A stretch of DNA of 64,000 nt, from NCBI GenBank assembly GCA_024692105.1, contig JAILMZ010000095.1, positions 1 through 64,000 of the forward strand. The letters run 5' to 3'. Under the pieces are notes generated by a model, which made no database searches, was not told the origin of the DNA, and saw only the letters and a list, made by a program, of their open reading frames with translations. Positions 8,218 to 17,781 of the stretch are shown piece by piece. This DNA is from Saccharofermentans sp. GTDB taxonomy: Bacteria > Bacillota_A > Clostridia > Saccharofermentanales > Saccharofermentanaceae. The first letter of the stretch is position 1. Every line of letters begins with the position of its first letter. A program made the translations under genes and the position numbers.

Positions 8218-9120
8218 ATGGACAACCCGTACAAATGTTGCAACCTGTGCCCCCGACGCTGCGGAGTAGACCGCACAGTTTCGGCGGGGTTTTGCAGATG
8301 CAAGGACATACCGCTCGTAAATCTTTATAAACTCCATTACGGAGAAGAACCCGTGATATCCGGCACCTCCGGAAGCGGGACCGTCTTCTTTGAGGGGTGC
8401 GGTACGGGCTGCGTTTTCTGCCAGAACAACGTGATATCCAAAGGACCTACCGGCCATGCCGAGGAGGCGGATCCCCCGAGACTTGCGGAGATCTTCCTTG
8501 AGCTTCAGGATCAAGGAGCCCATAACATCAACCTTGTTACGCCGATGCATTTCGCGCCGTCCGTGGCCGAAGCTTTGATTCTTGCAAAGTCGAAGGGACT
8601 GAAGATCCCCGTGGCCGTGAATTCCTCCGGCTACGATTCCGTTCAGACCCTGCGGATGCTGAATGGTCTGGTCGATATCTACATGCCGGACATGAAATTC
8701 TGTTCTTCCGATATTTCCGGGAAATTTGCAAGGTGCAAAGATTACTTCCAGAACTGCACGCTCGCGTTAGACGAGATGGTAAGACAGACAGGCAGACCCG
8801 TTATCGAAGACGGACTGATGAAGAAAGGCGTTATAGTGCGCCACCTGATGCTCCCCGGATGCCTTTTTGACACCCGCCGCATCCTTGAATACCTGACTTC
8901 GCGCTACGGAAACAAGATCTATATCAGCCTGATGAGCCAGTATACGCCGATGCCGCAAGTGCTTTCCGATCCCGCGGCAGACAGCCGTCTCAAGAGGACA
9001 CTTGCCCCCGGACATTATGATCTTATGTGTGAATTACTGGCTGATCTCGGCCAGACAAACGCTTTTGTTCAGGAGATGAATTCAACCGGAGATGATCTGA
9101 TCCCGGAATTCAAGTTCTGA
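8218..9120 (+). CDS. Radical SAM protein, PflA-like activase type
   Basis: A 300-aa cytosolic radical SAM enzyme. The cluster motif is C61-x3-C65-x2-C68 (GCGTGCVFCQN), the spacing that binds the SAM-ligated [4Fe-4S] cluster. The N-terminus carries extra cysteines (Cys7, 8, 11, 15, 26, 28; CNLCPRRCGVD), typical of the uncharacterised PflA-related group COG1313. The conserved DIYMPDMKF and RHLMLPG segments agree with this group. A glycyl-radical-enzyme activase role is the usual annotation, but no glycyl radical enzyme lies nearby, so the substrate is unknown. There is no ribosome site before the ATG. It converges with the DUF134 gene, three bases apart. Confidence 0.85.
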   Translation: MDNPYKCCNLCPRRCGVDRTVSAGFCRCKDIPLVNLYKLHYGEEPVISGTSGSGTVFFEGCGTGCVFCQNNVISKGPTGHAEEADPPRLAEIFLELQDQGAHNINLVTPMHFAPSVAEALILAKSKGLKIPVAVNSSGYDSVQTLRMLNGLVDIYMPDMKFCSSDISGKFARCKDYFQNCTLALDEMVRQTGRPVIEDGLMKKGVIVRHLMLPGCLFDTRRILEYLTSRYGNKIYISLMSQYTPMPQVLSDPAADSRLKRTLAPGHYDLMCELLADLGQTNAFVQEMNSTGDDLIPEFKF

Positions 9121-9123
9121 CTT

Positions 9124-9480
9124 CTACTCCTTGCCGCCGCACTTCTCACCGCACTTTGCTTCACCGTGCAGCGCCTTGCAGCCGGACGCGCCTTCGCAGA
9201 CCTTGTAATTACCGCCTTCAATACAGAGGACCTTGCCGTTGATGAGACTGTCCGCGATCTTTGTCCTTGCGGTCTCGTAGAGCTCGGTCGCCGTGGTGCG
9301 CGATATGGCCATGTGACGTGCGCACTCCTCGTGGGTCATCTTTTGATAGTCAACGTGGCGCATGACCTCAAACTCTTCTATGGAAAGCACTACTGCGTCT
9401 ATCTTCTCGGCACCTACAGGCACGAAACGCGTATATTTGGGCTCTTCGCAGACTCTTCTGACCTTGACGGGTCTTGCCAT
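9124..9480 (-). CDS. DUF134-family helix-turn-helix protein
   Basis: A 118-aa protein of the DUF134/COG1342 family. The N-terminus MARPVKVRRVCEEPKYTRF is characteristic, followed by a sigma-70 region-4-like helix-turn-helix (about 32-80; EEFEVMRHVDYQKMTHEECA and ISRTTATELY). The C-terminus has five Cys among Gly and Lys (CKALHGEAKCGEKC), a possible metal site. Members are predicted DNA-binding regulators, often next to iron-sulfur or dinitrogenase-iron-molybdenum-cofactor-like proteins. Its convergent neighbour is a radical SAM iron-sulfur protein. The ATG follows GAGGAG. Confidence 0.85.
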   Translation of the reverse strand: MARPVKVRRVCEEPKYTRFVPVGAEKIDAVVLSIEEFEVMRHVDYQKMTHEECARHMAISRTTATELYETARTKIADSLINGKVLCIEGGNYKVCEGASGCKALHGEAKCGEKCGGKE

Positions 9481-9531
9481 GGACGGATCTCCTCTTTGGG
9501 TTTTCGATATATGTCGATTATAACACCGATG

Positions 9532-12117
9532 TCAAGTCAGGCTGCCGTACACCTTCGTCTTGTAATCGACAAAGCCCGTATCCTGGCACTTGAGGAACAG
9601 CATTATGCCGAATGAGGACGGATCGTAACCTTTCAGATCGACGTCTTCGGCAACGAAACACACGCGTCCTTCGCTGTCAGTATCCTTGGTAAACGCTATC
9701 TTATTGATGGCTTCGGGCTTGTCGCCTGACCAGATAAACATATAGACATACGGGTTGTGCGATTCGAGCACCTCCAGGTCCGAACTTCCGACATACACAT
9801 CCAGCGTATTCGCAGAAGCGTCGTATGAATAAGTGAACTCCACCGTCTCATCGGTAAGCATGTACTTCGAGGTCAGATCGTAGACATCATACACCTGGCG
9901 GTCCACCACCACGCCTGTCTTGTTATCGTACACAACGAAATTAAAGCCTCTGGTATTCAAAGCATACTCGGCATTGCCGATCTCTATCGAGCAGACCTTG
10001 CCGGTCTGGGCACCCGCACTTGTTATCTCATAAGGCGTTCCGTCTCCAAGCGTGCCGGAAACCTGTATCATCTCATCCGATGAAGCAGATTCATACACTC
10101 CGCCGCCGCAGACCGCATAGTACGAATAACCGAAGCCTCCGATCAGGTCGCACGATACTCCGAGCTTCTCGAACGCCTCGCAGTCCGCAGCCGTCAGGTT
10201 CGTGGAAGCCTCGTCCTTAACGCCGACCAGGACGGTCACGTCTTCAAGGCCTGCAAGCATCTCAAGGTAAGAACCCAGATCGTCACAGGATATCACTGAG
10301 ATGTTGTCGTCGTTCACGAATGCCACATGCTCCACGCCGTCTGTGTCAGTCGCAAAGATCTTCATCGTGCCGGTGTACACATCGCGGAAAGACAGCGAAC
10401 TCAGGTCAAGCGAACCCGTATATGTCTTGTCCTGCTGCAGGGCAAAGTCACACGAGGCTACCAATACATCGCCCGAATAGAACTCTCCCCTTGCTGATGC
10501 GATCTCAAGGCCGGCATTTTCGATGCCCCAGAATTCGACTTTAAGCTCGCCCGAATCGGTAAGTTCAGTCTGAAGATCAATATATCTCAGGTGTTTCATG
10601 ATGTCTGACGTCAGGTTGTCAAAGCTTCCTATCGTCTCATAAAAGTCGGTCTTCTTGGCAAGTTCACTATCTAAGAACTCCGCCCCGTACTCTTCAAGCA
10701 GAGTCGGCTTTGACGAGAACAGGTTCGTCCCCAGGCCCAGTCTGTCCCCTTCAATCTCACAGCCCAGGGCCGCAAGCGTCGTCGGGAACATGTCGAGCGT
10801 AGTATATTCACGCCTGTCCGAAGTCTCGCACTCACATGCGGGATTGATCACGCATACGTAGGTCTTCCTCACATAGTCGGAAGGAAGATTCTCGCAGTAA
10901 TCGCTGTCCATCGTGGTGTGGTCACCGCTGATGATTATCGTCGTATTCTCATAGAAATCCTGCTGCTTGGCCCACTCGACGAACTCGTACACCTGCGAGG
11001 AAGAGCACGCCATAACATTGGAATACTGGTCACCGTAGGCTGAGCCGCACAGATCGCACAGATACCCGTCCTCGAAATGCGTGTCCGCCGTGAGCATCGT
11101 AAAGTTAAAGGGGGCGTCATCTGCTGCCATCTCGAGGATCTGCTCCTTTGCGAAGTCGAACAGTTTCGAGTCCTCGTAGCCCCACCAGACCTTGTAGCCC
11201 TTGGGGATGTAATCGTTCAGTTCGGCGTACTTGTAGTCAAAGACCTTGTATCCGCCGTGCCCCTCGAAATACAGTTCCCTGCCGCCGAAATACGCGACGG
11301 AACCGCACATGAACATCTGATTGTAGCCTTCTTTTGCAAGGATGTCGCCTAAGACGGTCGCACCCGGATAGAAGGAATCCGCGTAAGACGAAGCGGCGTT
11401 GCCGATACTGCCGTTGCTGTTCATGGGGATGCCTGATGTCTGTGCCAGAAGTGCGGCCATCGTATAGGTCGTACCCGTTGTGACATAGCCTCCGTCCAGG
11501 AAGCCCGAATCTCCGGCAAAGCACTCGTTCTCGAGTGCGAGCGTCGTTAACTCGGGGATGACGTTCTCTTCGAATGCGCCGCCTGACCCCGTGTCCGCAT
11601 AGGTATCTTCCATTGATTCAAGATAGATGTATATGAGGTTGCGCTTCTGCTCGGGGAAGTTAATCGCAACGCTGCCCGGATCAATATAGTTCCTGCTGAT
11701 GAAGTCGGAAGCGATAAGCTGTGAACTGATATAACCTATGACGCCGTACTGGTTGCAGAAAAGGACAAGCGCCAGGACGAATGCAATTCCTGCGGTTGCC
11801 CAGGATCCGATCTTGAAGGCTTTCCGGGGCTTCGGTCTTTTTCTGAGAGCGGCAAGAATTGCCGTAAAGACGGCAGTAATGAGGACTGCCGGAAGGAGAG
11901 CCTTGAGGTAAAAGCCCGTCATGACATTTTCCGCCGTACCCTCGATGGGGGCGTTCAGATGGAACAGAATCTCGTCCACGGTGATGTCATGCCAGACACC
12001 CATGCACCAGAACATCGAGGTGACAATGAGCACCAGGACAAAGAACAATACCGATGCGATCACGATGCGGAGGATGCCGCGGGATACGCGCTTTTGCTTT
12101 TTATTACCCATAGGCAT
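9532..12117 (-). CDS. LTA-synthase/phosphoglycerol-transferase-like sulfatase-fold protein
   Basis: A membrane enzyme of the LtaS/OpgB type, about 861 aa from the first ATG of ATGCCTATGGG. A further upstream in-frame start at 12174 would overlap the divergent gene and is unlikely. Three N-terminal membrane segments (about 14-36, 69-91 and 106-123) precede an extracellular alkaline-phosphatase-fold domain. Its metal and nucleophile motifs are IYLESMED, TTGTTYTMAALLAQ (nucleophile Thr about 215-219), DTHFEDG and IISGDHTTMD. The last 330 residues or so form extra beta-rich domains not present in ordinary LtaS. A role in adding phosphoglycerol or a related group to a lipid-linked or wall glycan is likely. 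Confidence 0.82.
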   Translation of the reverse strand: MPMGNKKQKRVSRGILRIVIASVLFFVLVLIVTSMFWCMGVWHDITVDEILFHLNAPIEGTAENVMTGFYLKALLPAVLITAVFTAILAALRKRPKPRKAFKIGSWATAGIAFVLALVLFCNQYGVIGYISSQLIASDFISRNYIDPGSVAINFPEQKRNLIYIYLESMEDTYADTGSGGAFEENVIPELTTLALENECFAGDSGFLDGGYVTTGTTYTMAALLAQTSGIPMNSNGSIGNAASSYADSFYPGATVLGDILAKEGYNQMFMCGSVAYFGGRELYFEGHGGYKVFDYKYAELNDYIPKGYKVWWGYEDSKLFDFAKEQILEMAADDAPFNFTMLTADTHFEDGYLCDLCGSAYGDQYSNVMACSSSQVYEFVEWAKQQDFYENTTIIISGDHTTMDSDYCENLPSDYVRKTYVCVINPACECETSDRREYTTLDMFPTTLAALGCEIEGDRLGLGTNLFSSKPTLLEEYGAEFLDSELAKKTDFYETIGSFDNLTSDIMKHLRYIDLQTELTDSGELKVEFWGIENAGLEIASARGEFYSGDVLVASCDFALQQDKTYTGSLDLSSLSFRDVYTGTMKIFATDTDGVEHVAFVNDDNISVISCDDLGSYLEMLAGLEDVTVLVGVKDEASTNLTAADCEAFEKLGVSCDLIGGFGYSYYAVCGGGVYESASSDEMIQVSGTLGDGTPYEITSAGAQTGKVCSIEIGNAEYALNTRGFNFVVYDNKTGVVVDRQVYDVYDLTSKYMLTDETVEFTYSYDASANTLDVYVGSSDLEVLESHNPYVYMFIWSGDKPEAINKIAFTKDTDSEGRVCFVAEDVDLKGYDPSSFGIMLFLKCQDTGFVDYKTKVYGSLT

Positions 12118-12166
12118 AAATAATAGCACACCCCAAAAGTTAATGAATATGTAGTATTCTACTTGA

Positions 12167-13108
12167 ATGGACAAGATTGCTGTACTGATCCCCTGCTATA
12201 ACGAGGGGAAGACCATAAGGAAGGTCGTAACCGACTTCAAGGCAAGTCTGCCGGAGGCGGTGATCTATGTCTATGACAACAATTCCACGGACAACACCAA
12301 GGAAGAAGCCGAAGCAGCCGGAGCCGTCGTAAGGGATGAACACATACAGGGCAAGGGCAATGTCATAAGGCGCATGTTCCGCGAGATCGATGCCGAGTGC
12401 TATGTAATGGTCGACGGTGACTGCACTTATCCTGCCGAGTCCGCACCCGAGATGGTACGCATGGTCCTCGAAGACGGCGCAGACATGGTTATCGGCGACA
12501 GACTCTCGGGCACTTACTTCAAAGAGAACAAACGCCCGTTCCACAACACGGGAAACTCTCTCGTCAGGTCTGCCATCAACAGCATTTTTAAGTCAGACAT
12601 CAAGGACATAATGACAGGATACAGGGCGTTGGGATTAATTTTCGTCAAGACGATCCCCATTCTTTCCAAGGGCTTTGAAGTGGAGACAGAGATGACCATC
12701 CATGCCCTCCACCGCGGTATGTACATAAAGAATCTCGTTATCGAATATAAGGACAGACCCGAAGGAAGCGTGTCAAAGCTCAACACTTATTCCGATGGCA
12801 TCAAAGTCCTCGCCACCATCGTAAGACTCTTCCGCGACTACAAGCCGAGAAGGTTCTTCGGAATGATCTCAGGCGTACTCGCCCTCACGAGCATCGGCTT
12901 CATGGTACCCGTCTTCATCGAATACTGGCAGACGGGATTAGTACCCAGATTCCCTACCCTGATCGCGTGCGGATTTGCCATGCTCACGGCGATAATCCTG
13001 TTCATTGCCGGACTTGTACTTCAGAACCTGCTCATACAGGATAAGAGGGAATTCGAGTCAAAACTCATTCGGACTGATTATTGGAAAAAGGATCTGCTCT
13101 CCCGCTGA
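12167..13108 (+). CDS. GT2 glycosyltransferase with C-terminal membrane helices
   Basis: A 313-aa polyprenyl-phosphate sugar transferase type protein (DPM1/ArnC-like). The GT-A domain shows PCYNEGKTI (9-17), VYDNNSTDNT (35-44) and the metal-binding DGD (83-85), with MIHRLSG-like GDRLSGTYF further on. Two membrane helices (about 224-245 and 257-286) anchor the C-terminus. Such enzymes load a sugar on polyprenyl phosphate for GT-C transferases; three candidate GT-C-like proteins are encoded at 14664-19611. No Shine-Dalgarno sequence precedes the ATG. A TAGTAT/TATTCT -10-like sequence lies just upstream, so a leaderless start is possible. It converges with the next gene, five bases apart. Confidence 0.87.
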   Translation: MDKIAVLIPCYNEGKTIRKVVTDFKASLPEAVIYVYDNNSTDNTKEEAEAAGAVVRDEHIQGKGNVIRRMFREIDAECYVMVDGDCTYPAESAPEMVRMVLEDGADMVIGDRLSGTYFKENKRPFHNTGNSLVRSAINSIFKSDIKDIMTGYRALGLIFVKTIPILSKGFEVETEMTIHALHRGMYIKNLVIEYKDRPEGSVSKLNTYSDGIKVLATIVRLFRDYKPRRFFGMISGVLALTSIGFMVPVFIEYWQTGLVPRFPTLIACGFAMLTAIILFIAGLVLQNLLIQDKREFESKLIRTDYWKKDLLSR

Positions 13109-13113
13109 AAAGA

Positions 13114-14514
13114 TCACTGGGATCCCTTGCGGCTCAAGACCGTAAAGAATGTCTTGCAGATGATCTTTATGTCCAGAGGCAGCGAGAAATTACGGATGTA
13201 CTCATTGTCGAGCTTTACCACTTCCTCAAAATCGGTAATCTTGGATCTTCCCGATATCTGCCACATGCCGGTAAGTCCGGGCTTCATGGCCAGACGGCTC
13301 ATGTGGTGTGTCTTGTAAAGTTCGAATTCATCGAGCGTCGGAGGTCTCGTTCCGACGAGGGACATATCACCCATAAGGATGTTGAAGAACTGAGGGAGCT
13401 CGTCGATCGATGCCAGACGCATGAATCTTCCAAAAGGGAAACATCTGGGGTCGTCTTCGACCTTGAACATCGGACCGTTCATCTCGTTACGGTCCATCAA
13501 GGCTGCCTTCTGGTAATCCGCATCCACATACATGGAACGGAACTTGATCATGTTGAACACGCGGCCGTTCTTACCGACCCTCTTCTGAACAAAGAAGACC
13601 GGTCCGGGCGACTGGATCTTGATGATGGGTGCCACGAAAACAAACGTGAATGCAGTAACGATAAGACCGATAACGCCTACAAGGAGGTCAAAGGCGCGTT
13701 TGACGAAGAGTTCTCCGACCGTGGCGCGTGAGATCGTGGAAGTAACGATCGTATAGTTTGCCATCTGGTCGATCGTAACGTTAGACAGATTCCTGAGTTC
13801 GAGGTCCAGACCTACATGGACCGTGAGACCCATAATCATGAACTTGCTCATGAGCTTGCCGCTCTCGCCGTGCTTGAGGAAGATAAAGACTTCGTTGATC
13901 GCATTCTCCTTGATGTAATCGAGGATGCCCTCCATCTTGAGAACGGGGATCCTGCAGATCTCGGTCTCGGTACTCTCGCCTTCAAGGATGATGCCCTTAT
14001 ATTCGTAGTAACCGGTATTCTGGCTCTTCAAAGCCTCGATGATCTGTTCTGCGTTCTTCTCGTAAGTTACGACCAGGACCTTCGAAGTGTTCTTGCCGTT
14101 CCTGAACTGGGACAGGATAAAGAACTTGCGCAAAGACCTGAACATGAACATGAGACCGCAGTCCAGGGCGATGAATACCGCGAACAGGATACGTGAATAG
14201 ACGATGGTCGACTTGCTGGCGAACAGGATCGCGAATACTACGGAGATGATCTCGGCGTTCAGTATGCCGACTTCCCAGGCTTCCCTCAGTGCCGACCGCT
14301 TCAGGATATTACTGTGTGTGCTGTTGAAAGCTACGATGACAAGATAGATGACAAGGATAAGGATACCCATGTCGCGGTACATCTCGAAGTACTCCGCGTC
14401 ATCAGATCTGTCGATTCTTATAAAATATGCGGCTACAAACGATATAACGAGTGCCAGTATATCGAATAAAACAAAGTCTATATGTTTAGCCGCCGAATGT
14501 ACTTTTCTTGCCAT
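13114..14514 (-). CDS. Polyprenyl-phosphate sugar-1-phosphate transferase (WbaP/WcaJ type)
   Basis: A 466-aa initiating enzyme that moves a sugar-1-phosphate from a nucleotide sugar to undecaprenyl phosphate. It has four or five N-terminal membrane segments, a Rossmann-like CoA-binding-type cytosolic domain (about 135-245), and a C-terminal bacterial sugar transferase domain beginning VKRAFDLLVG. Diagnostic motifs are SPGPVFFVQKRVGKNGR, FRSMYVDA, SIDELPQFFNI, MSLVGTRPP and PGLTGMWQI. A second, shorter initiating transferase lies at 45458-46171, so at least two glycans are probably started independently. Its promoter should lie in the AT-rich spacer shared with the divergent gene at 14664. Confidence 0.93.
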   Translation of the reverse strand: MARKVHSAAKHIDFVLFDILALVISFVAAYFIRIDRSDDAEYFEMYRDMGILILVIYLVIVAFNSTHSNILKRSALREAWEVGILNAEIISVVFAILFASKSTIVYSRILFAVFIALDCGLMFMFRSLRKFFILSQFRNGKNTSKVLVVTYEKNAEQIIEALKSQNTGYYEYKGIILEGESTETEICRIPVLKMEGILDYIKENAINEVFIFLKHGESGKLMSKFMIMGLTVHVGLDLELRNLSNVTIDQMANYTIVTSTISRATVGELFVKRAFDLLVGVIGLIVTAFTFVFVAPIIKIQSPGPVFFVQKRVGKNGRVFNMIKFRSMYVDADYQKAALMDRNEMNGPMFKVEDDPRCFPFGRFMRLASIDELPQFFNILMGDMSLVGTRPPTLDEFELYKTHHMSRLAMKPGLTGMWQISGRSKITDFEEVVKLDNEYIRNFSLPLDIKIICKTFFTVLSRKGSQ

Positions 14515-14618
14515 AATCCGTAGTCTACATTAATGCCCCGCTTTTTCAAATTAAGCAAAACACAGATAAAACCGATTTCTCCCCACAGTTTTCTTATTAT
14601 AATATACAATCAAAATTA

Positions 14619-14627
14619 TGTTATACT
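14619..14627 (+). promoter_or_regulatory. Extended -10 promoter of the GT-C-like gene run
   Basis: TGTTATACT (TGn plus TATACT at 14622-14627) forms an extended -10 in a very AT-rich spacer of about 150 bases. It would give a leader of about 30 bases containing CGGAG seven bases before the ATG at 14664. A second TATAAT at 14598 is palindromic and could serve either direction, including the sugar transferase gene ending the spacer at 14514. Confidence 0.45.
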
Positions 14628-14663
14628 TCTTTAGTATTTTTATCACGTATCGGAGAATTCCTG

Positions 14664-15977
14664 ATGACAAACCTTAAGCTTGCAAACACGGATAACAGGA
14701 CAAGACTTGAGATCTTTGCAGGTGTCTTTATCCTTTTCAACCTGATATTCCTGCTCTTCCGTTTCCAGCACACATATATCCTCGGGGAAGCATGGCCCAT
14801 AGCCAATCCTCTTTATGCACCTCCGGTAAGATTCCTTGATTTCTACGAGATCAACAAGGCGGTATACGGTCTCAATCCGTATATCTCATGGGCAACGAAT
14901 TATCCGCCGCTCAGCCTTGTCCTTGCTCTGCCTTTTGCATATGTGACCAACTACAGTAAGTATGATTCGTTCGGCGCGATCATCGAATCAGGTGATCCCA
15001 ACATACAGAAATCATTACTGGTACTCGTTTCCATCTTCTATGTCTGCATTCTGGCAGGCGCCATTCTCGTAATCGTATTAAAGAGCCGCAAGAAGACTTT
15101 CCACGATTTCTCTTCCGCATTTATCCTTTTCGCGCTGGTTGCGGTAAGCACCCCCGTGCTCTTCGCGATAGACAGAGGCAACTATCTCCTGTTTACAACG
15201 ATCTTCCTCGTGATGTGGGCCGTGATAGAAGAGGAAAAACCCGATTCGATCTGGGGAGCCGTGTTCCTCGGACTCGCTGCGGCTACCAAGATCTACCCCG
15301 TCTATATGCTCATGATCTACGTCTTCGGACGCAAGTTCAAAAAGCTCATCGCAGCAGTCATAACCGGTCTGGTCACCACGATCGTTCCGATATTCTTCTT
15401 CGAGGGAACATTCATCGACAACGCAAGGCACTTCTATCACATGGTGCTGGATTTCGGTGACGGCGGATCTTACAGGCTCCACTACAATGTCGGCATAACC
15501 GGCCTTGTCGGATATCTGTACAGGATGAACGGACAGGTGCCCAACGACGGCGTCATCAAGATGAGCTGGCTTGCATGCGGCGTGGTTTTCACGATCCTTG
15601 TCGCATTCATCTTCATCTTTGACAAATGCAACTGGAGAAAGATCCTTTTGGCTACTGCCCTGATGATCTTCCTCACGCCCAACTCGGCACTCTACAATTC
15701 CTGCTACCTGATCGCGCCTTTGTTCATAATGATTTTGGGCGACGAAGAGTTCGGCGCGAAGGATATTCCCTATCTGGTACTCACGGCACTCCTTATGGTG
15801 CCCTTTGCATACACATATCTTCCGAATGTCGAATACAACGGATTCCATAACGAGATGAACACTGCCATCCTTATCGATGGATTGCTCTATATCGCCATAA
15901 TCGTGTACTACATCGTTACCGGCATGATCACCGTCATCAGGAGATTTATTGCAAATGGAAGCAAACAACCGGCTTAA
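14664..15977 (+). CDS. GT87-like polytopic glycosyltransferase
   Basis: A 437-aa membrane protein with about ten hydrophobic segments, resembling the DUF2029/GT87 family of polyprenyl-phosphate-dependent mannosyl or arabinosyl transferases. The motifs TNYPPLSLVLALPF, AIDRGNYLLF and GLAAATKIYP sit in the conserved loops. It would transfer a sugar from a polyprenyl phosphate on the outer face. Its 3' end overlaps the start of the next gene, which implies coupled translation. GGAG lies seven bases before the ATG. Confidence 0.8.
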   Translation: MTNLKLANTDNRTRLEIFAGVFILFNLIFLLFRFQHTYILGEAWPIANPLYAPPVRFLDFYEINKAVYGLNPYISWATNYPPLSLVLALPFAYVTNYSKYDSFGAIIESGDPNIQKSLLVLVSIFYVCILAGAILVIVLKSRKKTFHDFSSAFILFALVAVSTPVLFAIDRGNYLLFTTIFLVMWAVIEEEKPDSIWGAVFLGLAAATKIYPVYMLMIYVFGRKFKKLIAAVITGLVTTIVPIFFFEGTFIDNARHFYHMVLDFGDGGSYRLHYNVGITGLVGYLYRMNGQVPNDGVIKMSWLACGVVFTILVAFIFIFDKCNWRKILLATALMIFLTPNSALYNSCYLIAPLFIMILGDEEFGAKDIPYLVLTALLMVPFAYTYLPNVEYNGFHNEMNTAILIDGLLYIAIIVYYIVTGMITVIRRFIANGSKQPA

Positions 15978-17778
15978 TGGCAGTTCGTACAAGATATATC
16001 TTGCCGTATTACTGATATCGAGCCTCGCGCTCGTATCTCTCATTTGCTGGTTCTTACGAGATACCGTGCTGGGCTGTCACGATTCCATGGCCGAGTTCAC
16101 GTATTCCCGCATGTGGTCTTTGGAATTTGCCTATGAACACGCGAGGACGTTCAACCTCCAGCGCGGCAGAGTCGGCTTTCTGTTCCCTCTCATTGTCGCT
16201 TTCAGGTACTGGGTGAACGGCACCGGCAACTTTGCGGCGGTTTGGCTCCTTCAGCAGGTCCCCATCTGGATCAACGTATTCCTGATCTCTTTTATCGTAG
16301 GCAAAAAGACCAAGCCTTACTACGGTATCTATTTCGCGGCTTTCTTCTGCGCGTTCGTCCAGATAGACATAGACCACAACCTGATGACCTGCTATCCGCT
16401 CGACTTCATGTACGGACTGACGCTTACGATCGCAGGTCTGTATCTGTATGACGGCTGGCTTGCGCATCTCGGCAAGAAAAAGAAAACGAACTGGATAAGG
16501 CTCATCTTCAGCTGCCTTTGCTACTACGAAGCAATGCAGGTATACGAGGCTTTCCTGATGGCATGCTTCTGCTATGCCGTCATCTCCATCGCCTATGCCT
16601 TTAAGCTGCGCAAGGAATACGGCAAAAAGTGGTTTGGCATGTTCCTTCTGCATCTCATACCCCACGGGATCACCGGCGCACTTTATGTCGGCATCGTCGC
16701 TTACGTCAGGACACATCCCATCGTTGAAGGTACCTTGTCTTCAGGCGAACCCGGCGCACTCGGATTCTTCCTTCCGACATGGTTTACTTTCTCGGTCTCC
16801 CTGCTTCCTTTGAGGCACCGCGCAGAGATCGACAAGCCGGCTGTGCTCGCTTCCATTTTCACGGATCCCTTCACCGGTCTTTGCACTCTGGTCATGGTCA
16901 TAGCAACGGTCATGCTCTTTATGTGCATACTTAAGAGATTCCCCCAGGCTTCCAAGGAAGAACAGAAGAACACCAACTATACTCTCGGTGCACTGGGACT
17001 TACCGGCCTTGCATGGGCAATGTCTTTCAACATCCCTCTCGGCATCGACTCAAAGTACCAGCAGTGGGTCTGCGGTGCCGGCGCGAAAGGATACATGACG
17101 GGCGTCATCTGCTACTTCGGCTGGACGCTGTTCTTCATCTGCGCGGGAAGCCTCATCGCGAACTTCCTGTCCAACCGCAAAAACTATATCCACATTCCCG
17201 CTTACGTCATCGCCGCACTCTGCCTTGCATGCGGAACCGCATTTACCGCAGGGATCAACGAACTCTACCTCAATGCTGAAGCTGCTGCAGGCAACTGTCT
17301 TTCCAAGAAAGGCCTGGCATTCTACGCGTTTGTCACCAGCGACGACATCGAGGCTCTTAATGCTGATTACATATATGTTCCCGATTACGGCGGAATACAC
17401 GGATTCCTCAACATCAACAACGACTATGCCAACTTCGAGCTCGGAAGGCCCGTTACCCTCTGCAACAATGCAGATGAGTTCCGCGCGAATGCCGCGAACT
17501 TCCCCGTTACTGCAGAATTCAGATATAACGGCGTCATGGTGGCAGGATACTATTTCCTGCCCGACAATCCGGCTGATCCCGAAGAAGACTGGATCACCAC
17601 GAGCGACATCGTAATCGTCACGGCAAAACCGGGACCTATCGTTGTGACTTACTATGACTCTACGGCAGGCGAGACCGTCACGGTCAACCTGGAAGGCGGA
17701 AGGTTCGGATCATTCCTGATACAAAACAGCAATGAGGTCGATCCGGATACGATAACGATCGATTACGCGGAAGGATAA
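15955..17778 (+). CDS. Polytopic membrane protein, GtrII/GT-C-like, copy 1
   Basis: A membrane protein of about 607 aa with roughly eleven hydrophobic segments and a soluble C-terminal domain (about 450-607). Its best visible features are the loop GCHDSMAEFTYSR, IDHNLMTCYPLDFMYG and YYEAMQVYEAF. These acidic and aromatic outer-loop motifs suggest a GT-C enzyme such as a GtrII-type glucosyltransferase, but I am not sure of the family. An in-frame TTG at 15949 sits nearer the AGGAG site (5 bases) than this ATG (11 bases), so the start is uncertain by two codons. It overlaps the end of the upstream GT87-like gene. Confidence 0.7.
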   Translation: MEANNRLNGSSYKIYLAVLLISSLALVSLICWFLRDTVLGCHDSMAEFTYSRMWSLEFAYEHARTFNLQRGRVGFLFPLIVAFRYWVNGTGNFAAVWLLQQVPIWINVFLISFIVGKKTKPYYGIYFAAFFCAFVQIDIDHNLMTCYPLDFMYGLTLTIAGLYLYDGWLAHLGKKKKTNWIRLIFSCLCYYEAMQVYEAFLMACFCYAVISIAYAFKLRKEYGKKWFGMFLLHLIPHGITGALYVGIVAYVRTHPIVEGTLSSGEPGALGFFLPTWFTFSVSLLPLRHRAEIDKPAVLASIFTDPFTGLCTLVMVIATVMLFMCILKRFPQASKEEQKNTNYTLGALGLTGLAWAMSFNIPLGIDSKYQQWVCGAGAKGYMTGVICYFGWTLFFICAGSLIANFLSNRKNYIHIPAYVIAALCLACGTAFTAGINELYLNAEAAAGNCLSKKGLAFYAFVTSDDIEALNADYIYVPDYGGIHGFLNINNDYANFELGRPVTLCNNADEFRANAANFPVTAEFRYNGVMVAGYYFLPDNPADPEEDWITTSDIVIVTAKPGPIVVTYYDSTAGETVTVNLEGGRFGSFLIQNSNEVDPDTITIDYAEG

Positions 17779-17781
17779 TCA

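Noticed and set aside
9481..9531. Regulatory spacer between the DUF134 gene and the LTA-synthase-like gene
   Set aside because: Only the DUF134 ribosome site (GAGGAG) is clear; no promoter boxes with good spacing were found.
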